Part shown: positions 1-6,110 of the stretch, piece after piece
Numbering within the stretch: position 1 is the stretch's first letter
How the letters are laid out: each line of letters starts with the position of its first letter
Assembly (NCBI GenBank): GCA_002391425.1
Contig: DGEZ01000036.1
Coordinates: forward strand, 1-7,420
From: Micrococcales bacterium UBA3913
GTDB lineage: Bacteria > Actinomycetota > Actinomycetes > Actinomycetales > Microbacteriaceae
Direction: 5' to 3'
Length of the DNA: 7,420 bases
The notes under the pieces: model-generated
What the model saw: the letters and a program-made list of their open reading frames with translations, nothing else
What the model was told of the DNA's origin: nothing
Databases searched by the model: none
Made by a program: the position numbers and the translations under genes

Positions 1-18
1 GATGTGTATAAGAGACAG
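1..18 (+). other. Nextera/Tn5 mosaic-end adapter remnant (not genomic)
   Basis: The first 18 bases, GATGTGTATAAGAGACAG, equal the Tn5 mosaic end used in Nextera libraries (AGATGTGTATAAGAGACAG) without its first A. It lies exactly at the window edge, where an untrimmed adapter would sit at a contig end. Read in frame with the downstream gene it gives the spurious peptide start MYKRQ, a known signature of adapter contamination in predicted proteins. Real sequence should be taken to start at base 19. Confidence 0.96.
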
Positions 19-453
19 GTGATGAAGGGGTATTGGAACACGCCGGAAGAGACCGCCCAGGTGCTGAGTTCTGATGGCTGGCTACTCACCGGTGACATCG
101 CGACGATGGATGAGCAGGGCTTCCTGCGGATCGTGGACAGGAAGAAGGACCTCATCGTCGTGGGCGGGTTTAACGTGTATCCGAACGAGGTGGAGGCGGT
201 CATCGCATCCCACCCGCTGGTGGGCGACGTGGGGGTCATCGGGGTGCCGGACGAGTACTCGGGTGAGGCCGTGCGCGCCTACGTGGTGCGCCGGGACCCG
301 TCGCTGACGGAGGACGAGCTCACCCAGTGGTGCCGGAAGCGCCTCACCGGCTATAAGCGCCCGCGCCGCTTCATCTTTGTGTCGGAACTGCCGAAATCTG
401 CTGTCGGGAAAGTGCTGCGGCGGCAGCTACGCGAGCACGCCCCGGTGGACTGA
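19..453 (+). CDS. Acyl-CoA synthetase (FadD-like, AMP-forming), C-terminal fragment
   Basis: This is the last 144 residues of an ANL-superfamily AMP-forming acyl-CoA synthetase, which activates a carboxylic acid to acyl-AMP and then acyl-CoA in the cytoplasm. The family is usually about 500-560 residues, so roughly three quarters are missing beyond the contig end. Visible motifs in order are: GYWN..EET; GWLLTGDIA (the TGD motif, whose Asp contacts the AMP ribose); the hinge DRKKDLIVVGGFNVYPNEVE, opening the mobile C-terminal domain; and PKSAVGKVLRR, whose Lys (codon 409-411) is the catalytic lysine of the adenylation step. The GGFNVYPNEVE pattern is typical of medium/long-chain FadD-type enzymes, but the substrate pocket lies in the missing part, so chain length cannot be told. 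The true start is not in the window; a start within bases 1-18 is an adapter artefact. It converges with thrE. Confidence 0.9.
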   Translation: MMKGYWNTPEETAQVLSSDGWLLTGDIATMDEQGFLRIVDRKKDLIVVGGFNVYPNEVEAVIASHPLVGDVGVIGVPDEYSGEAVRAYVVRRDPSLTEDELTQWCRKRLTGYKRPRRFIFVSELPKSAVGKVLRRQLREHAPVD

Positions 454-510
454 GCCGCAACCCTCGTCCTGGTCCCGTCTGGTTCCGGTCAGTCTGATCT
501 CTCGTCGCCT

Positions 511-561
511 CGCCTCAGGGCGCCCTGCGCTCACACGTCTGCTGAGGCGTTTTGACGTGTG
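511..561. terminator. Overlapping inverted repeats at convergent fadD-like/thrE ends, probable terminator
   Basis: Stem A pairs CGCCTCAG (511-518) with CTGAGGCG (542-549) and is followed at once by TTTT (550-553), so on the + strand it resembles an intrinsic terminator for the fadD-like gene, although its 23-nt loop is large. Stem B pairs CACACGTC (532-539) with GACGTGTG (554-561) and covers the last codons and stop of thrE. A 12-bp perfect palindrome, CAGGGCGCCCTG (516-527), is nested inside. Stems A and B interleave, so they either compete or form a pseudoknot. The terminator role is inferred from position and the T-tract. Confidence 0.5.
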
Positions 562-1862
562 TGCCTGCTGGTGTGAGTATGCCCGGGGATCCGCCACTCC
601 CGATCGGACAGGATGCGCGCGGCTGCCAGCCCGACGGCGAGGCTGACGATCACGAAGAACACCTCGATGCCGCTGTCGAGCGCGTCTATGCTCTGCCCCT
701 GGTTCAAGTACACGATGGTGCGGTACGCGGCGGCACCCGGGATCATGATGAGCACGGCCGGCACCGACAGGGTGATGCGCGGGTACACGAAGCAGCGCAC
801 TGCCACGGTCGCGAGCATCCCGACCAGGAACGTCGCTGCCATCGCGGACAGCTGGGGGACGACCCCCGAATTCACCGCGATGAGTCGGAAGGTGTTTGCG
901 ATTCCCCCGATCGTGGCTGCGATCGCCGCCATTTTCCACGGCGAGTTGAACATGATCGCGAAGCCGAGAACTCCCAGAAACCCGGCGATCATCCAGCCGA
1001 CGACGAGCAGAGCGGGGGAGATGTCGGGCAGTCCGGCCGCCGTCGGGGTCAGGTTGAAAGCCCAGGCGATCGCCCAGGCGCTCAGCGCGGCGGAGAGCAG
1101 AATGAGCAGCGCATAGGTGAGCCGGGCGAGGCCCGAGAGGATGTCGAGCCGGGCCAGGTCTAAGGCGGCAGTCATGAGGGGGAACCCGGGCACGAGGAAG
1201 AGGATCGCCGAGGTGTACCCGGCATCGTGCAGGCTGGACATTCCCCCGAGCTGTGCGAAGGCCCACGCGACGCCGAGGTATCCCAGGCAGGACACGGCAG
1301 ACGCGATCATGGCGACGCCGAGCGGGTTGAACCGGGCCAGGTTGAGTGCGTGCCGCACGGCTTGTCCAGCCGCGACCGCGAGGGCGACGGCGAGGCATTC
1401 CTGCCATCCGCCGTTGTTGAGGAAGGCGAACGCGAGGCAGGCCCAGCTTGCCGCGGCTATCGTCAGCCAGGCGGGGTGGCGTCGGTGGCGATCGTGGATC
1501 TCGTCCAGGGCATCCTCGACCTGCTGTGCCGTGGTGCCCGGCTGGATCTGGTGCGTGTAGGCCTCCAGATCGGAGAGCATCCGCGAATTCACGCCACTGG
1601 TGGGGATCGCAATGACCTGCGTGCGGAAGATTTGCCCGCGGGCCGTGGTGGCGATGATCTCCGTCAGGGTGATCTGCGCGTGGATGCGGTCTAGTCCGAT
1701 CGCCGTTGCAACGCGTTGCATGGCTTCTTTGACGCGAACGGATCCTGTTCCGCACGCGAGCATCATCGCGCCGAGCCGGAGGACGGCATCCGAACGCTCG
1801 ATGAGGTGCAGCGGCTCGAGCGATATTTCCTGTGTGTCGGTGGGGCCGGTTGGGGAAGTCAC
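531..1862 (-). CDS. thrE: ThrE-type threonine/serine exporter family membrane protein
   Basis: A 443-residue protein with the two-part architecture of the ThrE family (DUF1212 plus ThrE_2). These are proton-driven exporters of threonine and serine, and possibly other small molecules, in the inner membrane. The soluble N-terminal part (about 1-135) carries LACGTGSVRVKEAM at 35-48, matching the family's (S/C)G(T/A)-type motif. About ten hydrophobic helices follow, with the signature LVPGFPLMTAALDL near 224-236 in the first half and PAVLIMIPGAAAYR near 368-381 in the second. The tail is polar and His/Arg-rich. C. glutamicum ThrE is about 489 residues, so the length fits. Start: the frame is open to a TTG at 1991, but the extra 43 residues are Arg-rich and resemble translated non-coding sequence. 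GTG at 1862 begins the plausible protein, although its Shine-Dalgarno is poor. Substrate specificity is inferred from family only. It is transcribed divergently from pta. Confidence 0.85.
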   Translation of the reverse strand: MTSPTGPTDTQEISLEPLHLIERSDAVLRLGAMMLACGTGSVRVKEAMQRVATAIGLDRIHAQITLTEIIATTARGQIFRTQVIAIPTSGVNSRMLSDLEAYTHQIQPGTTAQQVEDALDEIHDRHRRHPAWLTIAAASWACLAFAFLNNGGWQECLAVALAVAAGQAVRHALNLARFNPLGVAMIASAVSCLGYLGVAWAFAQLGGMSSLHDAGYTSAILFLVPGFPLMTAALDLARLDILSGLARLTYALLILLSAALSAWAIAWAFNLTPTAAGLPDISPALLVVGWMIAGFLGVLGFAIMFNSPWKMAAIAATIGGIANTFRLIAVNSGVVPQLSAMAATFLVGMLATVAVRCFVYPRITLSVPAVLIMIPGAAAYRTIVYLNQGQSIDALDSGIEVFFVIVSLAVGLAAARILSDREWRIPGHTHTSRHTRQNASADV

Positions 1863-1994
1863 AACGTCTATTCTGGCCCGCCTGCACTGAAGTTGTATGA
1901 CAGCGACATGTCTGGGCTCGGGGTGCCTGTTCGCGGTGCCGACGCGTACCGCCTCGCGGTGGAATCGAGGCTGTGGCGTTTTTGGTGACAATGG

Positions 1995-2010
1995 TGTGAT
2001 TCTTTTCAGA
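1995..2010. promoter_or_regulatory. CRP/GlxR-like operator candidate upstream of pta
   Basis: TGTGATTCTTTTCAGA matches the CRP/GlxR consensus TGTGA-N6-TCACA at nine of ten defined positions (TCAGA in place of TCACA). It lies about 130-145 bases before the proposed pta start and overlaps the possible -35 region. cAMP-responsive CRP/GlxR proteins control central carbon and acetate genes in several actinobacteria, so the location is sensible. Binding is inference from one motif match. Confidence 0.4.
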
Positions 2011-2032
2011 ACGTCGCGTATCGTTTTATAGG
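2005..2032 (+). promoter_or_regulatory. Weak promoter candidate for pta-ackA
   Basis: TATAGG (2027-2032) sits in an A/T-rich patch and resembles a -10 box. TTCAGA (2005-2010), 16 bases upstream, is a poor -35 that overlaps the CRP-like site; a weak -35 under an activator site is a common arrangement. Transcription would then begin near 2039-2041, giving a leader of about 100 bases that includes the 2080-2100 inverted repeat. The assignment is tentative. Confidence 0.3.
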
Positions 2033-2079
2033 TTTCCTCTATTTGTTTTCCCGTACACGGAGTTCACCGTAGGCTGATT

Positions 2080-2100
2080 TGTGGTTCATGGAGAACCACA
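2080..2100. repeat. Perfect 8-5-8 inverted repeat before pta
   Basis: TGTGGTTC (2080-2087), spacer ATGGA (2088-2092) and GAACCACA (2093-2100) form a perfect 8-bp inverted repeat, 38 bases before the proposed pta GTG. It could be an operator for a dimeric regulator or, if transcribed, a hairpin in the pta leader. The in-frame ATG at 2088 lies in its loop and has no Shine-Dalgarno, which argues against that ATG as the pta start. Confidence 0.6.
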
Positions 2101-2138
2101 CAGAACGTGCACAACCAAAGATGTGGGTGAAGGAAACA

Positions 2139-4211
2139 GTGGCAACTACGGGAATCTACGTGACGTCGATGGCGACGGCCTCGGGAAAGAAAGTCGTCTG
2201 CCTTGGGCTCGTCGACATGCTCCGCTCTCGGGCCGAGCGCATCGGATATTTTCGTCCGGTTGCCTCGACGGATGTCCCGGATGACGATCCGATGGTTCAG
2301 CTGGTCCGCCGTCGTTTCGGTCTGAGCGACGCTCAGTCCCGGGCCGCGGTAGGGGCTGCTGAATTCTCTGAGCTGCTCAGCGCAGGCAAGCGCGACGTGC
2401 TCGCCGAGAAGGCTCTCGCCGTGTACAGCGAAATTGCTGCCAACGCCGACATCGTCATCGTAGAGGGCACCGACCTGGCCGAGTTCGACGCCGTCGTGGA
2501 GACGGAGTTCAACACACAGGTGGCCAAGGATCTGGGCACTCCCGTGATCGCGGTCGTCAATGCGAAGCACAAGAGCGTCGAGGAAACGGTCGGTCAGGTG
2601 GACACCGTCCGGCACGATCTCATCGCCGAAGGGTGCCAGCTGTTCGCGGTGATCGTCAGCCGGGTCAATCCTGTGAAGATCCCCGAGCTGAAGGATCAGG
2701 TACACGTGGGGGCCTCCGGGCGTCCCGTCTACTTCATCCCCGAGATTCCTGAACTCAAGTGGCCCTCGGTCGCTGAGGTCAAGACACAGACCGGTGCCGA
2801 GCACATTGCGGGTCCGGCAGACTTCAATCGCGACGTCAAGACCATGAAGGTCGGCGCGATGACGGTGGACAACTTCATCGATCAGCTCGAAGACGGTGCC
2901 TTCGTCGTCAGCCCTGGTGACCGGCTGGACATCCTGTTCGCCACACTGGCGTCCTCCCTGTCAGCAACGTTCCCCACCCCGTCCGCCCTGCTGCTCACCG
3001 GAAGCTTCCCGCTGTCGCAGAAACAACAGCAGCTGCTCTCCGGGGCGCAGTTCCCGGTGCTGAGCCTCCCCCTGGATACCTATGAGGCCGCGGAGCAGAT
3101 CAGCCAGGTGACCACCGACATCGGCACCTCCACAGACCGCAAGATCGCCACCGCCTTGGGCGTGTGGGACGCGAATGTGGATGCTGATGAGATCGCGGCT
3201 CGCGTGTCGCTGCCGCGGCCGAGCACGATGACACCGCTGCGGTTCACGTACACCCTTGTCGAGCGTGCGCGCGCCTCGAAGGCGCACATCGTGTTGCCGG
3301 AGGGGGACGACCTGCGCATCCTGACGGCAGCGGAGAATCTGCACCGCAGGGATATCGTCGCGTTGACGATCCTGGGCAAACCGGAAAAGGTTCTCAGCCT
3401 TGCTGCGGCGAACGGGATCGACCTCAGCGGTATCGACATCATCGATCCGGAGACGTCACCGCTGCGGGAAGATTTCGCTCACGAGTATGCGAAGCTCCGC
3501 GCACACAAGGGTGTCACCTATGAGCAGGCGTACGAGCGAGTGCTGGACGTGTCCTACTTCGGCACGATGATGGTTCATCGCGGACTCGTCGGAGGTATGG
3601 TCTCGGGTGCTTCGCACACGACCGCCCACACGATCAAGCCCTCGTTCGAAATCATTAAGACGCGCCCCGGCACGGCCATCGTGTCCTCGGTGTTCCTCAT
3701 GTGCCTGGCGGACCGGGTTCTCGTGTACGGCGACTGCGCCGTGAACCCCGACCCCACGGCCGAGCAGTTGGCTGATATCGCAGCTGCCTCGGCGCAAACG
3801 GCCACCGTATTCGGCATCGACCCGCGAATCGCGATGCTCTCGTACTCGACGGGCACATCCGGGCACGGGCAGTCCGTGGACAAGGTGCGTGAGGCCACCG
3901 AGCTGGTTCAGGCCAAGCATCCCGAGCTCAACGTCGACGGACCCATCCAGTACGACGCGGCGTCCAACCCGAGCATCGGCGGGCACAAGTTGCCCGGCTC
4001 GACGGTCGCGGGCAACGCCACGGTGTTCATCTTCCCCGATCTCGACACCGGCAACAATACGTACAAAGCGGTGCAGCAGTCATCGGGAGCACTTGCCCTG
4101 GGACCGATCCTTCAGGGCTTGAACAAACCGGTCAACGACTTGTCACGCGGCTGCACGGTTGAGGATGTCATCAACACCATCGTGATTACCGCCATCCAAG
4201 CAGCTCAGTAA
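2139..4211 (+). CDS. pta: Phosphate acetyltransferase (phosphotransacetylase)
   Basis: A 690-residue cytoplasmic enzyme of the long, three-domain Pta class that interconverts acetyl-CoA plus phosphate with acetyl phosphate plus CoA. Residues about 1-220 form the P-loop-like N-terminal domain (GIYVTSMATASGKK at 5-18, VEGTDLAEFD near 108-117). Residues about 235-345 form the DRTGG domain (PGDRLDIL, LLLTGSFPLS). Residues about 365-690 form the catalytic PTA_PTB domain, with HIVLPEGDDLRI, GASHTTAHTIKP (about 490-501), the VYGDCAVNPDPTAEQLADIA block, STGTSGHGQS, IFPDLDTGNNTYKAVQ and VNDLSRGCTVED. Ser669, Arg670 and Asp676 align with catalytic or CoA-site residues S309, R310 and D316 of Methanosarcina Pta. 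Length matches mycobacterial Pta. Start: GTG 2139 is preceded by GAAGGA (2129-2134) and begins the conserved ATTGIYVTS sequence. Upstream in-frame TTG 2079 and ATG 2088 lack a ribosome site and add an unconserved leader. It is the first gene of an operon with ackA. Confidence 0.96.
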   Translation: MATTGIYVTSMATASGKKVVCLGLVDMLRSRAERIGYFRPVASTDVPDDDPMVQLVRRRFGLSDAQSRAAVGAAEFSELLSAGKRDVLAEKALAVYSEIAANADIVIVEGTDLAEFDAVVETEFNTQVAKDLGTPVIAVVNAKHKSVEETVGQVDTVRHDLIAEGCQLFAVIVSRVNPVKIPELKDQVHVGASGRPVYFIPEIPELKWPSVAEVKTQTGAEHIAGPADFNRDVKTMKVGAMTVDNFIDQLEDGAFVVSPGDRLDILFATLASSLSATFPTPSALLLTGSFPLSQKQQQLLSGAQFPVLSLPLDTYEAAEQISQVTTDIGTSTDRKIATALGVWDANVDADEIAARVSLPRPSTMTPLRFTYTLVERARASKAHIVLPEGDDLRILTAAENLHRRDIVALTILGKPEKVLSLAAANGIDLSGIDIIDPETSPLREDFAHEYAKLRAHKGVTYEQAYERVLDVSYFGTMMVHRGLVGGMVSGASHTTAHTIKPSFEIIKTRPGTAIVSSVFLMCLADRVLVYGDCAVNPDPTAEQLADIAAASAQTATVFGIDPRIAMLSYSTGTSGHGQSVDKVREATELVQAKHPELNVDGPIQYDAASNPSIGGHKLPGSTVAGNATVFIFPDLDTGNNTYKAVQQSSGALALGPILQGLNKPVNDLSRGCTVEDVINTIVITAIQAAQ

Positions 4212-4226
4212 GGAGAAACCGAAATG
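4209..4226 (+). promoter_or_regulatory. ackA ribosome binding site overlapping the pta stop
   Basis: The sequence TAAGGAG carries the pta stop TAA (4209-4211) and the Shine-Dalgarno AAGGAG (4210-4215), which share two bases; ATG follows at 4224 after 8 bases. A ribosome ending pta therefore sits on the ackA initiation site. This is a strong start signal and implies coupled translation of the two pathway enzymes. Confidence 0.85.
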
Positions 4227-5339
4227 CACAAGCTGGTTATGAACGCAGGATCCAGCACCCTCAAGGTGAGTGTCTTCGATGGCGATCAGACGGTGTACAA
4301 GGCGCAGATCGACCAGACCCCCACGAAGATCACGGACGCGCAGTGGAACGCCCTGTTCCAGGAGATCCGCGACAACTCGGGCGACTTCGACGTCGTCCTG
4401 CACCGTGTGGTTCAGGGCGGATGGATTTTCGACGGGCCGCGCATCGTGACGCCAGAGGTCATCGAGGACATCCGTAGCCTTACCCCGCTGGCGCCGCTAC
4501 ATCAGCCTCCGACCATTGCCACTCTGGAGCGCACCACCGAGCTGCTTCCCGGGGTTATCCAGACCGTCCACTTCGACTCGGCGTTCCACCAGACGATGCC
4601 CGAGGAAGCCCACACCTACGCGGTACCGGAGCGCTGGCGTACCGAGTTCAAGGTGCGTCGCTACGGTGCCCACGGACTGGCGCACGCCTACAACGCACGC
4701 AAGGCGGCGGAGGTGCTCGGCCGTGACCTGGGTAGCCTGAAGGTCGTCAGCGCCCACCTGGGTTCGGGTGCTTCGCTGTGCGCCGTCAACGGCGGCATCA
4801 GCGTCGACACGACCATGGGGATCACCCCCCTGGAGGGGCTTGTCATGGGGAGCCGCTCCGGCAACATCGACCCCGAGATCATCCCGTGGGTGATGAAGCA
4901 GACGGGTGCCAGCCTCGACGAGGTCATGTACGCCCTGGAGTTTGAGTCCGGACTCATTGGACTGGCCGGGGACAACCACATGGGCCACATCATGGATCGC
5001 TACCGCGAGGGCGACGAGCGCGCGGTGCTTGCCGTGACCGTGTGGCTGCACCGCACCGCCTCGCTGATCGCCTCCATGGCGGCCGCGATGAATGGCGTGG
5101 ATGCGATCGCCGTTAGCGGTGGTGTGGGGGAGAACGCCGTGGATGTGCGCGAGCTGCTCGCCGAGCGCTTGGCGTTCCTCGGTGTCGCTCTCGATGCCGA
5201 CCGCAACGCGGTGAATGTGCCCGACAGCGTGATCTCGAGCGATGACTCGTCCGTGGCGATGCTCATGGTGCAGACTCGTGAGGACCTCACGATGCTTCGT
5301 GAGGCGCGCGAGCTGCTCGGGGCTGTCCCGGTCTTCTGA
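4224..5339 (+). CDS. ackA: Acetate kinase (acetate/propionate kinase family), divergent nucleotide pocket
   Basis: A 371-residue ASKHA-fold kinase, slightly short of the usual 385-400. With Pta it converts acetyl phosphate plus ADP to acetate plus ATP, or the reverse for acetate uptake. By comparison with Methanosarcina thermophila acetate kinase the catalytic set is kept: NAGSSTLK at 7-14 (N7, S10), R61 (R91), H93 (H123), D118 (D148), H150 (H180), R211 (R241), the GGVGEN loop at 299-304 and E353 (E384). HQP at 93-95 and HLGSG at 178-182 are variants seen in other family members. Less usual are RRYGAHG, with Ala149 where many have Phe179 of the acetate pocket, VVQGG for VVHGG, and HMG at 252-254 where D-[MF]-R normally contacts adenosine. 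Acyl or phosphoryl-donor preference could therefore differ, but acetate kinase remains the best call from context. ATG 4224 has a strong ribosome site and the gene is coupled to pta. Confidence 0.9.
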   Translation: MHKLVMNAGSSTLKVSVFDGDQTVYKAQIDQTPTKITDAQWNALFQEIRDNSGDFDVVLHRVVQGGWIFDGPRIVTPEVIEDIRSLTPLAPLHQPPTIATLERTTELLPGVIQTVHFDSAFHQTMPEEAHTYAVPERWRTEFKVRRYGAHGLAHAYNARKAAEVLGRDLGSLKVVSAHLGSGASLCAVNGGISVDTTMGITPLEGLVMGSRSGNIDPEIIPWVMKQTGASLDEVMYALEFESGLIGLAGDNHMGHIMDRYREGDERAVLAVTVWLHRTASLIASMAAAMNGVDAIAVSGGVGENAVDVRELLAERLAFLGVALDADRNAVNVPDSVISSDDSSVAMLMVQTREDLTMLREARELLGAVPVF

Positions 5340-5366
5340 TCTATCGTGTGCTGATCAGACGCGTCA

Positions 5367-5411
5367 ATGGGTGAGGGGGTCCCGGCGAGCGGCCGGGACC
5401 CCCTCACCCAT
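5367..5411. terminator. Perfect 20-bp stem hairpin, bidirectional terminator candidate (ackA/gntR)
   Basis: The 20 bases 5367-5386 (beginning ATGGGTGAGG) are perfectly complementary to 5392-5411, with a 5-nt loop GAGCG. The stem is G/C-rich and lies 27 bases after the ackA stop and 19 bases before the gntR stop, on the side where both transcripts end. No T-tract follows on either strand. It is best read as a shared terminator or 3'-end stabilising hairpin for the convergent genes; the role is inferred from position and strength. Confidence 0.75.
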
Positions 5412-5430
5412 GTGATGCGTTCTCCAGATG

Positions 5431-6057
5431 TCATGCCCCCACGGTGTGGGGGGTTTCCGGTGAATCCGCGCGTACGATCAGGTGCGGTAACTGGGTGCGG
5501 CGCCGCTCCAGAATGTCGATGATGACCGGGGCGTTGTGAGCCGCAATGCGTGCCATCTTGTGCAGCCTGTCCTCGGTGAGGTACACGGAAATGTGCTCCC
5601 AGGCCTCCGTGGCTTGTTCGCGGACAATCGTGTTTCGGCTCAAGCCGATGAGGGTCAGGATGAAACGCGTGATTGCTTCCCGCTCTTGCAGGAAATCATT
5701 GTTGTCTGCTGCCTCTTCAAACTTGGCGGCCAGTGTGCGAAGCGTCCGGAGGGTGTCGTCTGTGGCGGCGTCGGCGGAATTGTCCGCGATGGAGACGAGG
5801 AGGGTGCTCAGGTACTCTCCGACGTCATAGCGAAGTGTGGGGTCGGGTGCCGCAACTCGTGCGCCCGCATTGTGGTTGTATTCGAGCAGGCCTTCCGCGG
5901 TAAGACGGCGGCACGCCTCCCGTACGGGAATGGGGGAGATGCCGAGCTGTTCGGCAACCTGAGAGATGGTGACACGTGATCCGGGAGAGAGTTCCCCCGA
6001 GACGATTTGCTTGCGGAGTGTTGCGTAGGCTAGGCCTGCTTTGCTCACAGCTGGCAT
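5431..6057 (-). CDS. GntR-family (FadR-like) transcriptional regulator
   Basis: A 208-residue DNA-binding regulator. Residues about 9-69 are a clear GntR winged helix: YATLRKQIVSGELSPG, then VTISQVAEQLGISPIPVREACRRLTAEGLLEY and the wing NHNAGARVAA. The rest, about 75-195, is predicted all-helical and matches the pattern of an FCD effector domain, but its ligand positions look degraded: the usual D..FH..L...SGN is here roughly ITRFILTLIGLSRN (129-142), with Ile133 where the metal-binding His is expected. It may bind an effector without metal or respond to none. ATG 6057 has an AAGGGG ribosome site about 9 bases upstream within a small AGAAG-GGG-CTTCT hairpin. The gene converges with ackA and is divergent from cydA; control of one or both, or of itself, is plausible but unproven. 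The effector is unknown. Confidence 0.88.
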   Translation of the reverse strand: MPAVSKAGLAYATLRKQIVSGELSPGSRVTISQVAEQLGISPIPVREACRRLTAEGLLEYNHNAGARVAAPDPTLRYDVGEYLSTLLVSIADNSADAATDDTLRTLRTLAAKFEEAADNNDFLQEREAITRFILTLIGLSRNTIVREQATEAWEHISVYLTEDRLHKMARIAAHNAPVIIDILERRRTQLPHLIVRADSPETPHTVGA

Positions 6058-6104
6058 CGAGAAGCCCCTTCTTCATGATTCCGACGCGTGAAACTCTGGA
6101 GCAC

Positions 6105-6110
6105 ATCATA
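6105..6110 (-). promoter_or_regulatory. Candidate -10 box for gntR
   Basis: On the minus strand this reads TATGAT, five of six matches to TATAAT, about 48 bases upstream of the gntR start. No good -35 is present at the usual distance, so it would be weak or activator-dependent. It is a single-motif match only. Confidence 0.3.

Larger units (their letters stand above)
1863..2138. promoter_or_regulatory. Divergent thrE/pta intergenic regulatory region
   Basis: These 276 bases hold no convincing gene. The stretch 1990-2060 is visibly more A/T-rich than the flanking genes, as expected of a promoter. It contains the CRP/GlxR-like 16-mer, the weak pta promoter candidate and the 8-5-8 inverted repeat listed separately. 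The thrE promoter must also lie here, but I could not identify its elements. Confidence 0.6.

Noticed and set aside
4..18. GTG start at base 4 giving an apparently complete 149-residue protein beginning MYKRQ
   Set aside because: These codons are the Nextera adapter; the family is about 500 residues or more, so the gene is a fragment.
552..1163. Plus-strand open frame of 203 codons antisense to thrE
   Set aside because: Low-complexity Asp/Glu/Arg/Gly composition, no family resemblance and no ribosome site; it mirrors the codon structure of thrE.
427..1887. Open frame of 486 codons on the minus strand overlapping thrE in another frame
   Set aside because: It is rich in Arg, His and Pro with no membrane segments or recognisable motif. 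The overlapping frame has clear ThrE signatures, and GC-rich codon bias keeps the shadow frame open.
2079..2138. Upstream in-frame starts for pta (TTG 2079, ATG 2088)
   Set aside because: No Shine-Dalgarno precedes either, the ATG lies in the loop of the inverted repeat, and the added 17-20 residues are not part of the conserved Pta N-terminus. GTG 2139 has GAAGGA upstream.
3456..3986. Minus-strand open frame of 176 codons antisense to pta
   Set aside because: Arg/Val/Gly-rich shadow of the strongly supported pta catalytic domain.
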